A DNA stretch of 64,000 bases from the NCBI GenBank assembly GCA_016793095.1, contig JAEUJQ010000032.1, forward strand, positions 62,001 through 126,000, written 5' to 3'. This DNA is from Myxococcaceae bacterium (GTDB lineage Bacteria > Myxococcota > Myxococcia > Myxococcales > Myxococcaceae). A program made the translations under genes and the position numbers. Below the pieces are notes generated by a model. That model ran no database searches. It had not been told where the DNA came from and saw only the letters and a program-made list of their open reading frames with translations. Shown here piece by piece: positions 1-8,015 of this stretch (position 1 is the stretch's first letter; every line of letters starts with the position of its first letter).

Positions 1-1
1 G

Positions 2-313
2 AGCTTCACCCGCCTCGAGAGCATCAAGGACCAGCTCTCGGCGCCGCGCCTGCGCACCGTGGTGACACTCACCACCGATCCACGCGGCGTGCTCGCCGAC
101 GCGTCCATCTCGGAGCGCTCGGGTGACCGCACCTTCGACGAGTCGGCGCTGCACCTGTCGCGAAAGGTGATGCGCAAGCTGCCCGAGTCGGACGAGAAGG
201 CGCTCGGCACGAGCTGGTGGCGCTCGCGCTGGGTCTTCACCTGGGAGCCCCCGCGCATGAAGGTGCGCCTCCTCGAGGCCACTCCGCTGCCGCCGCCGAT
301 TCCGTTGGAATAG
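2..313 (+). CDS. TonB C-terminal-domain protein, 3' part only
   Basis: The frame is already open at the window edge, so the N-terminus is missing; 103 residues and a TAG stop are visible. The pattern of a hydrophobic strand, then DPRG, then a strand ending in an ERSG turn, then a D..AL helix is that of the TonB C-terminal domain, which is common in Myxococcota envelope proteins of the AgmX/PglI/TonB type. The tail is proline-rich (PLPPPIPLE). By family it would contact outer-membrane partners from the periplasm. The specific protein cannot be named from this fragment. larB follows after 30 nt on the same strand. Confidence 0.6.
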   Translation, partial: SFTRLESIKDQLSAPRLRTVVTLTTDPRGVLADASISERSGDRTFDESALHLSRKVMRKLPESDEKALGTSWWRSRWVFTWEPPRMKVRLLEATPLPPPIPLE

Positions 314-343
314 CGCGCCAGCGTCGCTAGGAGGCGCGCCGCC

Positions 344-1006
344 ATGTCCGACTCCGAGATCACCCTCGACTTCCAGCGCACCGGCCGCATCGGCTTCGAA
401 GAGGCCATCTTCAGCCAGGGCAAGACGGTCGAGCAGCTCAACGGCATTCTCGATCGCGCGAAGGAGCGCGGCGCCTCGCTGCTGCTCACCCGCCTCTCGC
501 AGCTGCAGCTCGAGGGCCTCACCGCCGAGCACCGCGCCGCCATCGACTACGAGCCGGTGTCGCGCACCGCCTATTTCGGCGCCATCCGTCCCGCGAAGCC
601 GTCGCGCATCGCCATCGTCGCCGCCGGCACCAGCGACGCGCACGTGTTCCGCGAGGTGGCGCGCACGGCCCGCTACTACGGCCACGAGACGACCGGCTTC
701 TACGACGTGGGCGTGGCGGGGCTGTGGCGGCTGCTCGAGCGCGCCGAGGCCATCAAGCAGCACCCGGTCGTGGTGGTGGTGGCGGGCATGGACGCGGCGC
801 TCCCGACCGTCGTCGGCGGCCTCGTCGGCAGCGTCGTCATCGCGGTGCCCACGTCGAACGGCTACGGCGTCGCCGAGGGCGGCTCGAGCGCCCTCAACGC
901 CATGCTCGCCTCGTGTGCGCCCGGCGTCGCGGTGCTGAACATCGACAACGGCTACGGGGCCGCCTGCGCGGCCTTGCGGGTGCTCAACGCCCTCGATCGC
1001 CGTTGA
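344..1006 (+). CDS. larB: LarB, nickel-pincer nucleotide biosynthesis carboxylase
   Basis: The 220-residue protein matches LarB in length and motifs. The C-terminal half carries the PurE-like fold signature: AAGTSD near residue 90, then DVGVAGLWRLL, VVAGMDAALP, AVPTSNGYG and a final NIDNGYGAA. Known LarB carboxylates the pyridinium ring of nicotinic acid adenine dinucleotide and releases AMP, the first step to the nickel-pincer cofactor of lactate racemase-type enzymes. The partners LarC and LarE and a LarA enzyme are not in the window. The ATG has a strong AGGAGG site 10 nt upstream. The N-terminal 80 residues are the family's less conserved helical part. Confidence 0.92.
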   Translation: MSDSEITLDFQRTGRIGFEEAIFSQGKTVEQLNGILDRAKERGASLLLTRLSQLQLEGLTAEHRAAIDYEPVSRTAYFGAIRPAKPSRIAIVAAGTSDAHVFREVARTARYYGHETTGFYDVGVAGLWRLLERAEAIKQHPVVVVVAGMDAALPTVVGGLVGSVVIAVPTSNGYGVAEGGSSALNAMLASCAPGVAVLNIDNGYGAACAALRVLNALDRR

Positions 1007-1050
1007 CGCGCTCCGCCGGGTGGCCCTACCGCGCGACCGCCCGGTCCGGG

Positions 1051-1056
1051 TATGGA
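1051..1056 (+). promoter_or_regulatory. candidate -10 element, leaderless-type
   Basis: TATGGA ends 6 nt before the ATG at 1063. No ribosome binding site lies between, so transcription could begin at the start codon. I see no good -35 match. Confidence 0.4.
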
Positions 1057-1062
1057 GCGCCC

Positions 1063-1641
1063 ATGCTGACCGCCGCCCTGCTGACCCTGCTGACGCAGAT
1101 CGACCTCGCCCCGCAGCTCGAGAAGGGGCCGCTCGTGCTCGTCGAAGAAGGCAAGGCCGGCAAGTTCGGCCAGGCGACCGGCTTCATCCTCGTGAACGCG
1201 ACGCCCGAGCAGACGTGGGCGCAGATCATCAAGTTCGAGGACTACAAGAACTTCCTCCCCAAGGTGACCGAGAGCGAAGTGAAGCGCCGCACCGAGAAGG
1301 ACATCGACCTGCACGTCACCATCGAGGTGCCCGGGCCCGACACCGACTACGTCGTGCGCTACACGCCGGATCACGCGACGAAGGAGATCGTCGGCACCTG
1401 GGTGAGCGGCGATCTGAAGGCGAGCCGCTGGTACTGGAAGGTCGAGAGCGCGCCTGGCAACAAGTCGCTGCTCATGCACACGCTCGCGGTGAAGAACTTC
1501 TCGGGCATCGTGCAGTCGGTGGAAGACGACTCTCAGACGGTGACGGTCGGCGTGAACGTGGGCAGCGTGCTCGCGGCGCTCAAGGCCGTGAAGAAGAAGC
1601 TCGAGGCCGCGGAGCCGGTCGCGCCCGCCGCCGCGAAGTGA
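1063..1641 (+). CDS. START/SRPBCC-fold lipid-binding-like protein, exported
   Basis: This is a 192-residue protein. The ATG at 1063 was chosen because it gives a short hydrophobic leader (LTAALLTLLTQ) that looks like a signal peptide, while upstream in-frame codons run back through larB. The body resembles SRPBCC/START proteins: VNATPEQTWAQI near residue 45, then FEDYKNFLPKVTESEV, a beta-rich middle with WYWKVE, and a long C-terminal helix ending in an Ala/Pro-rich tail. Such domains form a deep hydrophobic pocket for lipids or isoprenoids. The ligand is unknown. It stands alone between larB and an unrelated small gene. Confidence 0.65.
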   Translation: MLTAALLTLLTQIDLAPQLEKGPLVLVEEGKAGKFGQATGFILVNATPEQTWAQIIKFEDYKNFLPKVTESEVKRRTEKDIDLHVTIEVPGPDTDYVVRYTPDHATKEIVGTWVSGDLKASRWYWKVESAPGNKSLLMHTLAVKNFSGIVQSVEDDSQTVTVGVNVGSVLAALKAVKKKLEAAEPVAPAAAK

Positions 1642-1732
1642 CGCGCTCCGACCGCTCTGCCATCCGCGACGGGTAGCCGCCGGCGCCCCCCGGAGGCCAG
1701 GGTTGTTCACCACTGACCAGCGGCCGCGCGAG

Positions 1733-1738
1733 TAGAGT
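1733..1738 (+). promoter_or_regulatory. candidate -10 element, leaderless-type
   Basis: TAGAGT ends 6 nt before the GTG at 1745, with ggcgcc between and no purine-rich binding site. Confidence 0.4.
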
Positions 1739-1744
1739 GGCGCC

Positions 1745-2197
1745 GTGCTGATCGCGCTCGTCCTCTCACAGACCCTCATCAATCACCCGCCGGCCGCCGA
1801 CCAGTTGATGGGAGACCACGTCTTCAACCTCCAGTGGATCGACTCTCCGCCGGGAGTCGCGCGGGTGAGCGAGCCCGAGAAGGGGCAGCTCCAGCTCGAC
1901 GCCGAGCAGCGCAACAAGAAGGGCGACCTCGCGTCGATCAAGGGCCGCATCACGAGGGTCGATGCCTGGTCCTTCGAGCTCAAGGGGACCATCACGACCC
2001 AGGTCAGCTACGTCAACTCGGGCAAGCCGTGCACGCGTGAGGGTGACTTCACCTTCCGCATCACGGGGAAGCGCAAGTACTGGCGCCTCAAGCAGATGCA
2101 GAACTGCGACGGCAGCGTCGACTACCTCGACATCTTCTTCGCGCGTCCTCCATCACCAGCTCGAACGGACATCGACTCGTCAAGCCCGCAGCGCTAA
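1745..2197 (+). CDS. conserved-looking small protein, function unknown
   Basis: 150 residues from a GTG start supported by a -10-like hexamer just upstream; ATG at 1808 is a later alternative. The first dozen residues are hydrophobic but a cleavage site is not obvious. The centre alternates beta strands (GQLQLDAEQ, SIKGRITRVDAWSFELKGTI) and has two cysteines, in GKPCTREGDFTF and MQNCDGSVDYLDIFF, that could pair. The layout suggests a small secreted beta-sheet protein. I do not recognise the family. The glycosidase gene starts 12 nt after its stop, so the two may be co-transcribed. Confidence 0.6.
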   Translation: MLIALVLSQTLINHPPAADQLMGDHVFNLQWIDSPPGVARVSEPEKGQLQLDAEQRNKKGDLASIKGRITRVDAWSFELKGTITTQVSYVNSGKPCTREGDFTFRITGKRKYWRLKQMQNCDGSVDYLDIFFARPPSPARTDIDSSSPQR

Positions 2198-2209
2198 GCG
2201 CGCCCGTCG

Positions 2210-3517
2210 ATGTCCGCGCCGCTCACCTTCCCTCCCGACTTCGTCTTTGGCGTCGCCACCTCGGCGTACCAGGTCGAGGGCGGCATCGAGAACGACTGGA
2301 GCGCCTGGGAGCGCGAGGGCCGGCTGCACGACCCCAACGCCCGCTGCGGCCGCGCGTGCGACCACTGGCCGCGCTTCTTCGACGACGTGGGCCTCATTCA
2401 GCGGCTGGGCGCGACGGCGTACCGCTTCAGCATCGAGTGGGCGCGGGTCGAGCCGCGCCGCGGTGAGTGGAACGACGAGGCCTGGGCCGGCTACCGCGCG
2501 CGCGCCGAGGCGCTGGTGAAGGCCGGCATCCGCCCCGTCGTCACCCTGCACCACTTCACCCACCCGTCGTGGTTCCACGCCGAGACGCCGTGGCACGAGC
2601 CCGCGTGCCTGCCCGCCTGGAAGCGCTACGTCGAGCGCTGCGCCGAGGTGCTCGAGGGCCTGGGCGCCGCCATCATCACGCTCAACGAGCCCAACGTCTT
2701 CCTCATGGGCGCGTACCTCGCGGGCGTGATGCCTCCGGGCCTCAAGGACGGCCGCAAGCTGTACGCCGCGTATGCGAACATGGTGCGCGCGCACGTCATC
2801 GCGCGGCAGGCGTTCCTCGAGCGGGCGAAGGGCGCGCGCCTCGAGCTGGGCATCAGCCAGCACCTGCAGGTCTTCGCTCCCGAGCGGAGGTGGCACCCGC
2901 TCGACCAGGCGCTCACCCGGCTCGCCGAGGCGAACTTCAACCACGCGTTCCTCGAGGCGCTCACCAGCGGCGTGCTCGCGGTGCAGATGCCCGGGCTCGC
3001 CGCCGGCAAGACGCGCATCGACGGCGCCGCGAAGAGCCAGGACTTCATCGGCCTCAACTACTACACGCGCAGCCACCTCAAGTTCGTCGCCGGCGCGCCC
3101 TTCGTCACCTTCCGCTTCAAGGACGTGCACGCGCGCGGGCTCACCGACATCGGCTGGGAGTACTACCCCGAGGGCTTCGGGTGGGTCCTCAAGCAGATGA
3201 AGCGCTACCCGTTGCCCGTCTGGGTGACCGAGAACGGCCTCGACGACCGCTCGGGCCTCAAGCGCCCGCGCTTCCTCTTCGACCACTGGCACGAGCTGCT
3301 GCTCGCTCGCGCCCAGGGCGTGAACGTGACGCACTACCTGCACTGGTCGCTGATGGACAACTTCGAGTGGCTCGAGGCCTACGGGCCGCGCTTCGGCCTG
3401 TACCGCGTCGACTTCGAGACGCTCGAGCGGCACGAGACGCCGGCGTGCGGCTACTTCCGCCGCGTGGCCACCTCGCGAACGCTGACGCCGCCCGACGAGC
3501 CCGTCCCTTCGCGTTGA
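2210..3517 (+). CDS. glycoside hydrolase family 1 (beta-glucosidase-like)
   Basis: A complete 435-residue GH1 enzyme. Residues 6-34 hold the family entry motif (FPPDFVFGVATSAYQVEGG). The acid/base glutamate is E160 in TLNEPN and the nucleophile is E341 in VTENGL. Near the C-terminus HWSLMDNFEWLEAYGPRFG gives the sugar-binding Trp/Glu pair. Known family members cleave terminal beta-linked glucose, galactose or phospho-sugars by a retaining mechanism. There is no signal peptide, so it is probably cytoplasmic. The loop that binds phosphate in 6-phospho-glucosidases is not evident, so a non-phosphorylated substrate is more likely. No sugar transporter lies nearby. Confidence 0.93.
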   Translation: MSAPLTFPPDFVFGVATSAYQVEGGIENDWSAWEREGRLHDPNARCGRACDHWPRFFDDVGLIQRLGATAYRFSIEWARVEPRRGEWNDEAWAGYRARAEALVKAGIRPVVTLHHFTHPSWFHAETPWHEPACLPAWKRYVERCAEVLEGLGAAIITLNEPNVFLMGAYLAGVMPPGLKDGRKLYAAYANMVRAHVIARQAFLERAKGARLELGISQHLQVFAPERRWHPLDQALTRLAEANFNHAFLEALTSGVLAVQMPGLAAGKTRIDGAAKSQDFIGLNYYTRSHLKFVAGAPFVTFRFKDVHARGLTDIGWEYYPEGFGWVLKQMKRYPLPVWVTENGLDDRSGLKRPRFLFDHWHELLLARAQGVNVTHYLHWSLMDNFEWLEAYGPRFGLYRVDFETLERHETPACGYFRRVATSRTLTPPDEPVPSR

Positions 3518-3536
3518 AGTGGACCTGACGGGACGA

Positions 3537-3566
3537 TTGACGCGGCGCGGGCCAGCCGGGTACCTC
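3537..3566 (+). promoter_or_regulatory. sigma-70-type promoter, TTGACG - 18 bp - TACCTC
   Basis: TTGACG (3537-3542) and TACCTC (3561-3566) have an 18-bp spacer. The -10 ends 8 nt before the ATG at 3575, so the transcript would have almost no leader. This is the best -35/-10 pair among the leaderless-type starts. Confidence 0.55.
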
Positions 3567-3574
3567 GCGCGTCC

Positions 3575-4138
3575 ATGTCGCCGCCCCTCGCCACGGTCCT
3601 GCTCGATCCGCCCACCACCTTCATGGCCGGAGGCATCATCGCGCTCATCGGCACGAAGCTCATCCGCAAGGCGGGCGCGGCCGAGGTGTGGAAGACGGGG
3701 GTGCTCGGCGCGCTGTGGGGTGTCATCTACGCCGTCGCGGTCGCGTGGATGTACTTCATCCGCACCGACTGGATGTTCGTGTACCTCGTCGACACGTCGT
3801 CGATGCCGCTGGTCCCCTCGTACCTCGCGTTCTTCATCATCCTCGTGGCGTTCGGCTTCGCGGGCGCGCTCGCAGTCGGCCACCTCATTCAGCACGGGAA
3901 GCTGGGCCTCGCCATCGCGCTCACGCTCGCGGCGGCCTTCACCCTCATCATGACGGGCGTGCTGACGGCGCCCCACTACGTCGCGATGGGCACGACGAAG
4001 GAGTACTGGGCCGGGACGGCGAAGAAGCTCGTCGACGACGCCGAGGCGATGCGCGCGGTCAACGGCATCACCATCGGGGCGACGCTGGCCTCGCTGCCGA
4101 TGCTCTTCCTCCGCATCAGGGACCTGAGGCGGGCGTGA
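3575..4138 (+). CDS. small integral membrane protein, unknown
   Basis: 187 residues with about four membrane segments: near 15-30 (FMAGGIIALIGTKLI), 43-62, 78-103 and 112-130, plus a possible fifth near 170-180. Charged residues sit in short loops. There are no catalytic motifs or cysteines. The stop codon overlaps the GTG start of the next gene, which is also a membrane protein, so the two are translationally coupled and probably act together. I do not recognise the family. Confidence 0.7.
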   Translation: MSPPLATVLLDPPTTFMAGGIIALIGTKLIRKAGAAEVWKTGVLGALWGVIYAVAVAWMYFIRTDWMFVYLVDTSSMPLVPSYLAFFIILVAFGFAGALAVGHLIQHGKLGLAIALTLAAAFTLIMTGVLTAPHYVAMGTTKEYWAGTAKKLVDDAEAMRAVNGITIGATLASLPMLFLRIRDLRRA

Positions 4139-5322
4139 GCGCTCCCGCGCCTCCTCCGGCCCCGCCGAAGCCGCTCCTCGAGCGGGTGGCGGTGCAGTAC
4201 TTCGCCCGCCGCAGCGAGCGCGTTCCCCCGCCAGCCACCTCGCCCAGCGCCCCGCAGGACGCCGTGCACGTGCTGAACCCCGCAGAGCGCGCTGCCATGA
4301 AGCGCGTCGCCGCAGGCGCCATCATCCGCTCGGCCATCGCTGGGGCCCTCTCGGGCGGCGTGTCGGCCATCGCCGAGGTCTGGGCCACGCCGCTGCTGCC
4401 CGACGACGCGCCCCTGCTGTCGAAGCCGTCGCTCGAGTTCTGGCTCATCGTCGGCGGCGCGACGGCCATCGCCGCGGTGCTCGAGATCCTCTACCTGTAC
4501 TGGGACATCTTGCGCTCGACGCACGAGCTGGCGCGCGCTGCCGGCCTCGAGCTCTTCGGGCCCAACCGCAAGGCGAGCGACGCGGCCCTGGTGGACGCGC
4601 TGGCCCGGGCCGCCCTCGAGCTGCCCAACCCCATCGACGACCCGCGGGGCATCAACCCGCGCCGCGAGTCCTCGAAGCTGCGGCTGCTGTTCGCCTCGCT
4701 CGCGTACAAGGCGAAGGTCGGCGTCACCAACTTCCTGCTGAAGATGCTGCTGCGGCGGGTCCTCGCGCGCGTGCTGGTGCGCGGCACCCTGCAGACGCTG
4801 CTGCCCTTCGTCGGCGTGCCGGTGACGGCGGCCTGGAACGCGCTGGTGACGTGGTGGGTGCTGCGCGAGGCCCGCATTCGCGCCATGGGCCCGAGCGCGT
4901 CGAAGGAGCTGGTCGAAATCATCTTCGCCGACGCGCCGGCGCTCTCCGAGGCGGGGCGAATCTCGGCCGCGCGGGCGGTCGCGGCGTCCATCGTGCGCAC
5001 CCAGGACCTGCACCCGAACCTCTCGGCGCTGCTCGACGAGGTGATGGTGCACGTGAAGGACACGGGCCGGGCAGAGCTCGACGACGTGGGCGAGTTCCTC
5101 GCGTCGCTGAAGGCGCTGCCCCCTGCCGAGCTGCGCGTCAGCCTCCAGGTGCTCGCCATCGCCTGCATCGTCGATGGCCGCGTCACCGCGCGCGAGAAGA
5201 CGCTGTGGAGCGATGCCCTCGAGGCGGCCGGCCGGCCCATCGCCTTCGAGCCCATCGAGCGGCTGCGCAGCGCCTTCGTGCGCGGCAACGGGGTCGCCGA
5301 TGACGTGATTCGCGCCATGTGA
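4135..5322 (+). CDS. membrane protein with TerB-like C-terminal region
   Basis: 395 residues from a GTG that overlaps the previous stop (GTGA). A proline-rich N-terminus is followed by two membrane segments near 65-85 and 100-120 (FWLIVGGATAIAAVLEILYLYW), an amphipathic middle, and a third hydrophobic stretch (LLPFVGVPVTAAWNALVTWWVL). The last 110 residues are helical, and LQVLAIACIVDGRVTAREKTLWSDALEAAG resembles the acidic helix pairs of TerB-like domains. Related unnamed proteins occur in myxobacteria and Leptospira as far as I recall. Function is unknown; coupling to the upstream membrane gene is the main clue. Confidence 0.65.
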   Translation: MSAPAPPPAPPKPLLERVAVQYFARRSERVPPPATSPSAPQDAVHVLNPAERAAMKRVAAGAIIRSAIAGALSGGVSAIAEVWATPLLPDDAPLLSKPSLEFWLIVGGATAIAAVLEILYLYWDILRSTHELARAAGLELFGPNRKASDAALVDALARAALELPNPIDDPRGINPRRESSKLRLLFASLAYKAKVGVTNFLLKMLLRRVLARVLVRGTLQTLLPFVGVPVTAAWNALVTWWVLREARIRAMGPSASKELVEIIFADAPALSEAGRISAARAVAASIVRTQDLHPNLSALLDEVMVHVKDTGRAELDDVGEFLASLKALPPAELRVSLQVLAIACIVDGRVTAREKTLWSDALEAAGRPIAFEPIERLRSAFVRGNGVADDVIRAM

Positions 5323-5442
5323 TGTCAGCGCTGCCTGCGCTCGGCACCCGTGCACTCGACAAGACACTCCAGTTCCCCTGGCATGCTCCAATGACGGCAG
5401 CGCTGCACGGGCAAACCATGGAACTTCGGGCAGGCGGGGCGT

Positions 5443-5458
5443 CGGTCCCCCCCTTGCA
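5443..5458 (+). promoter_or_regulatory. weak sigma-54-like -24/-12 element
   Basis: The invariant GG (5444-5445) and GC (5456-5457) are separated by 10 nt, and the -12 part reads TTGCA. The -24 flank is poor (cGGTCC). It lies 14 nt before the preferred start at 5472, in a gap with no TANNNT hexamer. Confidence 0.22.
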
Positions 5459-5471
5459 CAGCGAGCCCGAC

Positions 5472-6566
5472 ATGAGCGGCGCAGCGGCCCGGACAGTCCC
5501 AACGGAGAAGACCCTGAAGGAGTACGCCGAGGCGCTGGCAGCGCGGGGGCACGTGAAGGCGGCGGCCGAGCTCATCGACGCGCACCTCGCGCAGCACGAC
5601 GCGGGCTGGGGCCTGTGGATGACGTTCGCCCAGCTGTCGCGCCGGCTCGGGCAGCGCGAGCTGGCGGTCGCGGCGTACCGGGCGAGCGCTCGGCAGCTCG
5701 AGGCGGCCGGGCACGTCGGCCCTGCGTACGCGGCGCTGAAGGCGGGGCTGACGCTGACGCCCGATGATGCGGTGCTGCGTGACGAGGTGACGCGCGTGGC
5801 GAAGCTGCGCGACCGCAACCGCGAACGTCCGACGCTGCACCTCGAGCCCGGGAGCGCGCTGCACCTGGTGCCTCCGCCGGTCCCGACGCCCCCGACGGTG
5901 AGGCCCATTCCGCCCCCGATCCCCGCGAGGCTGCGCGGGAAGGCCGCGGCTGCGCGCACCACGGCGGCGCCCCGCCCCGCGCCGCCCGGCGCACTGCCTG
6001 CGGCCTCGCTCCCCGTCGGTCCGGCACCGCGGGCCCCCGCGCCCCGCGCTCCATCGCCCCCGCGGCCCGCGCCCCGCCTCGCCACGGCGCCCGCGACGCG
6101 CGCTCCCGCGCCCCGCGCTCCATCGCCCCCGCGGCCCGTGCCCCGCCTCGCCATGGCGCCCGCGACGCGCGCTCCCGCGCCCCGCGCTCCATCGCCCCCG
6201 CAGCCCGCGCCCCGCCTCGCCATGGCGCGTGCTCCCGCGACCTCTCAGCCTGCGCCTCGCCTCGCCGCCATCGCGTGCGCCGCTCCAGGGCCCTCGGGGG
6301 CTGCGCCTCGCCGCGCCGCTGCGCCGCGCCCGGTCGTCGCGCCTGCGACCTCACGGCCCGGGCCTCACCTCGCCTCGGCACCGCGCCTCGCGTCGGCGTC
6401 CGTCGCTCCGCCGTCACCACAGCCCGCGCCTCGGCTCGCCGATGCCCGCCCCATCGCGGCAGCGCGGGCGGCCCCGGCTCAGACGCCCGTGAAGCGCCCG
6501 TCGGTGACCGACCCGTACCTCGCCATCTTCGACATCCTCGACGACGAGCAGCGGCGCGCGCGCTGA
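5472..6566 (+). CDS. TPR protein with a long Pro/Ala/Arg-rich tail
   Basis: I chose the ATG at 5472 (364 residues). An in-frame ATG at 5322 would add 50 residues, but third codon positions there hold roughly a quarter A/T, unlike the rest of the gene. Residues 10-110 form about three TPR-like helical pairs (TLKEYAEALAARGHVKAAAELI and following). From about residue 140 the chain is disordered and rich in Pro, Ala and Arg, built partly from a 23-residue unit repeated in tandem. The last 20 residues (SVTDPYLAIFDILDDEQRRAR) return to a folded-looking helix. The role is unknown; the tail suggests a flexible spacer or a nucleic-acid or polyanion binder. Confidence 0.6.
   Translation: MSGAAARTVPTEKTLKEYAEALAARGHVKAAAELIDAHLAQHDAGWGLWMTFAQLSRRLGQRELAVAAYRASARQLEAAGHVGPAYAALKAGLTLTPDDAVLRDEVTRVAKLRDRNRERPTLHLEPGSALHLVPPPVPTPPTVRPIPPPIPARLRGKAAAARTTAAPRPAPPGALPAASLPVGPAPRAPAPRAPSPPRPAPRLATAPATRAPAPRAPSPPRPVPRLAMAPATRAPAPRAPSPPQPAPRLAMARAPATSQPAPRLAAIACAAPGPSGAAPRRAAAPRPVVAPATSRPGPHLASAPRLASASVAPPSPQPAPRLADARPIAAARAAPAQTPVKRPSVTDPYLAIFDILDDEQRRAR
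6036..6228 (+). repeat. 69-bp tandem repeat, about 2.8 copies, coding
   Basis: The phrase gctccatcgccccc recurs at 6048, 6117 and 6186, an exact 69-bp period. Copies are nearly identical and each encodes 23 residues of the type APATRAPAPRAPSPP-RPAPRLAM. The period is a multiple of three, so copy changes keep the frame. Confidence 0.9.
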
Positions 6567-6592
6567 GCTGCAGCGCGACGTTCAGGAAGGAA

Positions 6593-7420
6593 CTACTTCT
6601 TCACCAGCTCGACGCGGCGGTTCTTCGACTTGCCGTCCTCGGTGCGGTTGTCGGCGACGGGCTTCGTGTCACCCCAGCCCTTCGTCTCGAGCCGCTTGCC
6701 ATCGACGCCCTTGCCGGCGAGCCACTTCTTCACGCTCTCGGCGCGCTTCTGCGACAGCGTCTGGTTCGCCTTCGGGTTGCCGACGTTGTCGGTGTGGCCC
6801 TCGACCGACAGCTTGAGCGAGGCGTTGTTCGTCAGCAGCGAGACGATCTCGGTCAGCAGCGGCTCGGACTCGGGCTTGATGGTGTCCTTCCCGGTGTCGA
6901 AGAGGATGCCGTAGAGCGCGAGGAAGCCGTCCTTGTTCAGCGCGTCCATCATCTCCGAGGCGCTCATCTCGACCTTCTGCTCCATCGCGGCGACCTCGAT
7001 GATGTGGAAGGTGACCGCGTTCCCTGCGTTGGCGAGGTTGATCTGGAACCACCGCTCGGACTTGCCCAGCGGCATCATGTACGAGACGACGCCGCCGCTC
7101 TGATCGACGTTCTGGTACAGCTTCTTGCCGCCGAGCTTCTTCACCGCGTTCTCGTAGTTGCGGGCGACCTCGAGGGGACTGGGCTGCTTCGCGTCGTCCT
7201 TGAGCCAGTAGCCGAGGTCCCAGTAGCGGCCTTCCTTCACAGCGGTCTTGTCCGGCCCCACCTCGAACTCGTACGACGAGAAGTCGTTCACGGTGCAGCT
7301 GTCCAGCCTGAAGCCCGGGAACCGGGAGATCTGCGGGTGGTCTTTGCAGCCCTCCCCGTCTTCCTGCGCAACGGCGATGTGCGAGAGGAGCAGCGAGGCG
7401 GCGAGCAGCGAGCGCGACAT
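6593..7420 (-). CDS. OmpA-family outer-membrane protein
   Basis: 275 residues with a signal peptide (MSRSLLAASLLLSHIAVAQ). Residues 25-150 form a domain of unknown type with cysteines at GCKDH and DSCTV. Residues 165-275 are an OmpA C-terminal domain: ILFDTGKDTIKPES, LSVEGHTDNVGNPKANQTLSQKRAESVKKWL, and GWGDTKPVADN...KNRRVE, including the Asp and Arg that bind diaminopimelate in peptidoglycan. It should tether the envelope to the cell wall. There is no evident eight-strand barrel, so it may be a periplasmic or lipid-free anchor. The AGGAGG site lies 5 nt before the ATG. Confidence 0.88.
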   Translation of the reverse strand: MSRSLLAASLLLSHIAVAQEDGEGCKDHPQISRFPGFRLDSCTVNDFSSYEFEVGPDKTAVKEGRYWDLGYWLKDDAKQPSPLEVARNYENAVKKLGGKKLYQNVDQSGGVVSYMMPLGKSERWFQINLANAGNAVTFHIIEVAAMEQKVEMSASEMMDALNKDGFLALYGILFDTGKDTIKPESEPLLTEIVSLLTNNASLKLSVEGHTDNVGNPKANQTLSQKRAESVKKWLAGKGVDGKRLETKGWGDTKPVADNRTEDGKSKNRRVELVKK

Positions 7421-7431
7421 GAGTACCTCCT

Positions 7432-7451
7432 GGTGTGAGACGCCTCACACC
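7432..7451 (-). promoter_or_regulatory. perfect palindrome over the ompA-like -10/start site
   Basis: GGTGTGAG and CTCACACC are perfect 8-bp arms with a 4-nt centre. The element overlaps the -10 hexamer and the expected transcription start, so it is placed as a repressor operator or as a hairpin in the 5' leader. Confidence 0.55.
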
Positions 7452-7477
7452 GTAGGGTCGCGCTCGCTGGACGTGAA
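7449..7477 (-). promoter_or_regulatory. sigma-70-type promoter, TTCACG - 17 bp - TACGGT
   Basis: On the minus strand TTCACG (7477-7472) and TACGGT (7454-7449) have a 17-bp spacer. The leader to the ATG at 7420 is about 22 nt and contains the AGGAGG site. Confidence 0.55.
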
Positions 7478-7520
7478 GGCTGAACCCTGAAGGCTGGATC
7501 GCGATCACTTCGCGGTGGCA

Positions 7521-7898
7521 TCAGTTGTACGTGCACCAGCCCCGGCTCGAGTTGGTGAAGCGCTGGCAGAACAGGCCGGGCCGGCAGTCGCTCGACGAGC
7601 TGCAGAGCTTCCCGCAGAAGTTCCCGGAGCTGGACTCGACGCAGACACCGCCGCTCGGACAGCTCGCGCTCGAGGAGCACCCGGGCTGGAAGCAGTACCC
7701 GTTGGGCGCGCTGGTGTCACAGCGAAGGCTCCCGCTGCACTCACCGTCATTCGCGCACGAACCGCCGATCGGCTGGCTGGTGAAGGTACCGCTACGCGAC
7801 GAGGTGCAGCCGCCAGGTCCGCAGGACGAGGTCTCGACCGTGCCGCCGCACGCGAGCAGAGTGGAGACAGCAGCGACGACGAAGAGGAAGCGCTTCAT
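7521..7898 (-). CDS. small cysteine-rich lipoprotein
   Basis: 125 residues from the ATG at 7898, which gives a lipoprotein signal (MKRFLFVVAAVSTLLACGG); earlier in-frame codons only extend into non-signal sequence. The mature part has regularly spaced cysteines (GGSCANDGECSGSLRC, CSSSASCPSGGVC, CGKLCSSSSDCRPGLFC), a Dickkopf/granulin-like spacing common in myxobacterial surface proteins. It is likely disulfide-bonded and attached to the outer membrane. The binding partner is unknown. It shares direction with the ompA-like gene, 100 bp upstream of it. Confidence 0.75.
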   Translation of the reverse strand: MKRFLFVVAAVSTLLACGGTVETSSCGPGGCTSSRSGTFTSQPIGGSCANDGECSGSLRCDTSAPNGYCFQPGCSSSASCPSGGVCVESSSGNFCGKLCSSSSDCRPGLFCQRFTNSSRGWCTYN

Positions 7899-8015
7899 GG
7901 TGGGCTCCAGTGAGGGTGAGCCCGGTCCACCTGCACCCAGGTTGCCCGCGAAACCTCGAGGAATCACGGGCGGTGGCCTGCCTTCAATCCACGACGCTGG
8001 ACGCCTGGCGCTTCG

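Noticed and set aside
2180-3976. A 598-codon minus-strand frame over the glycosidase
   Set aside because: Low-complexity Arg/Val/Asp content and no start signal; the plus strand has a complete GH1 gene.
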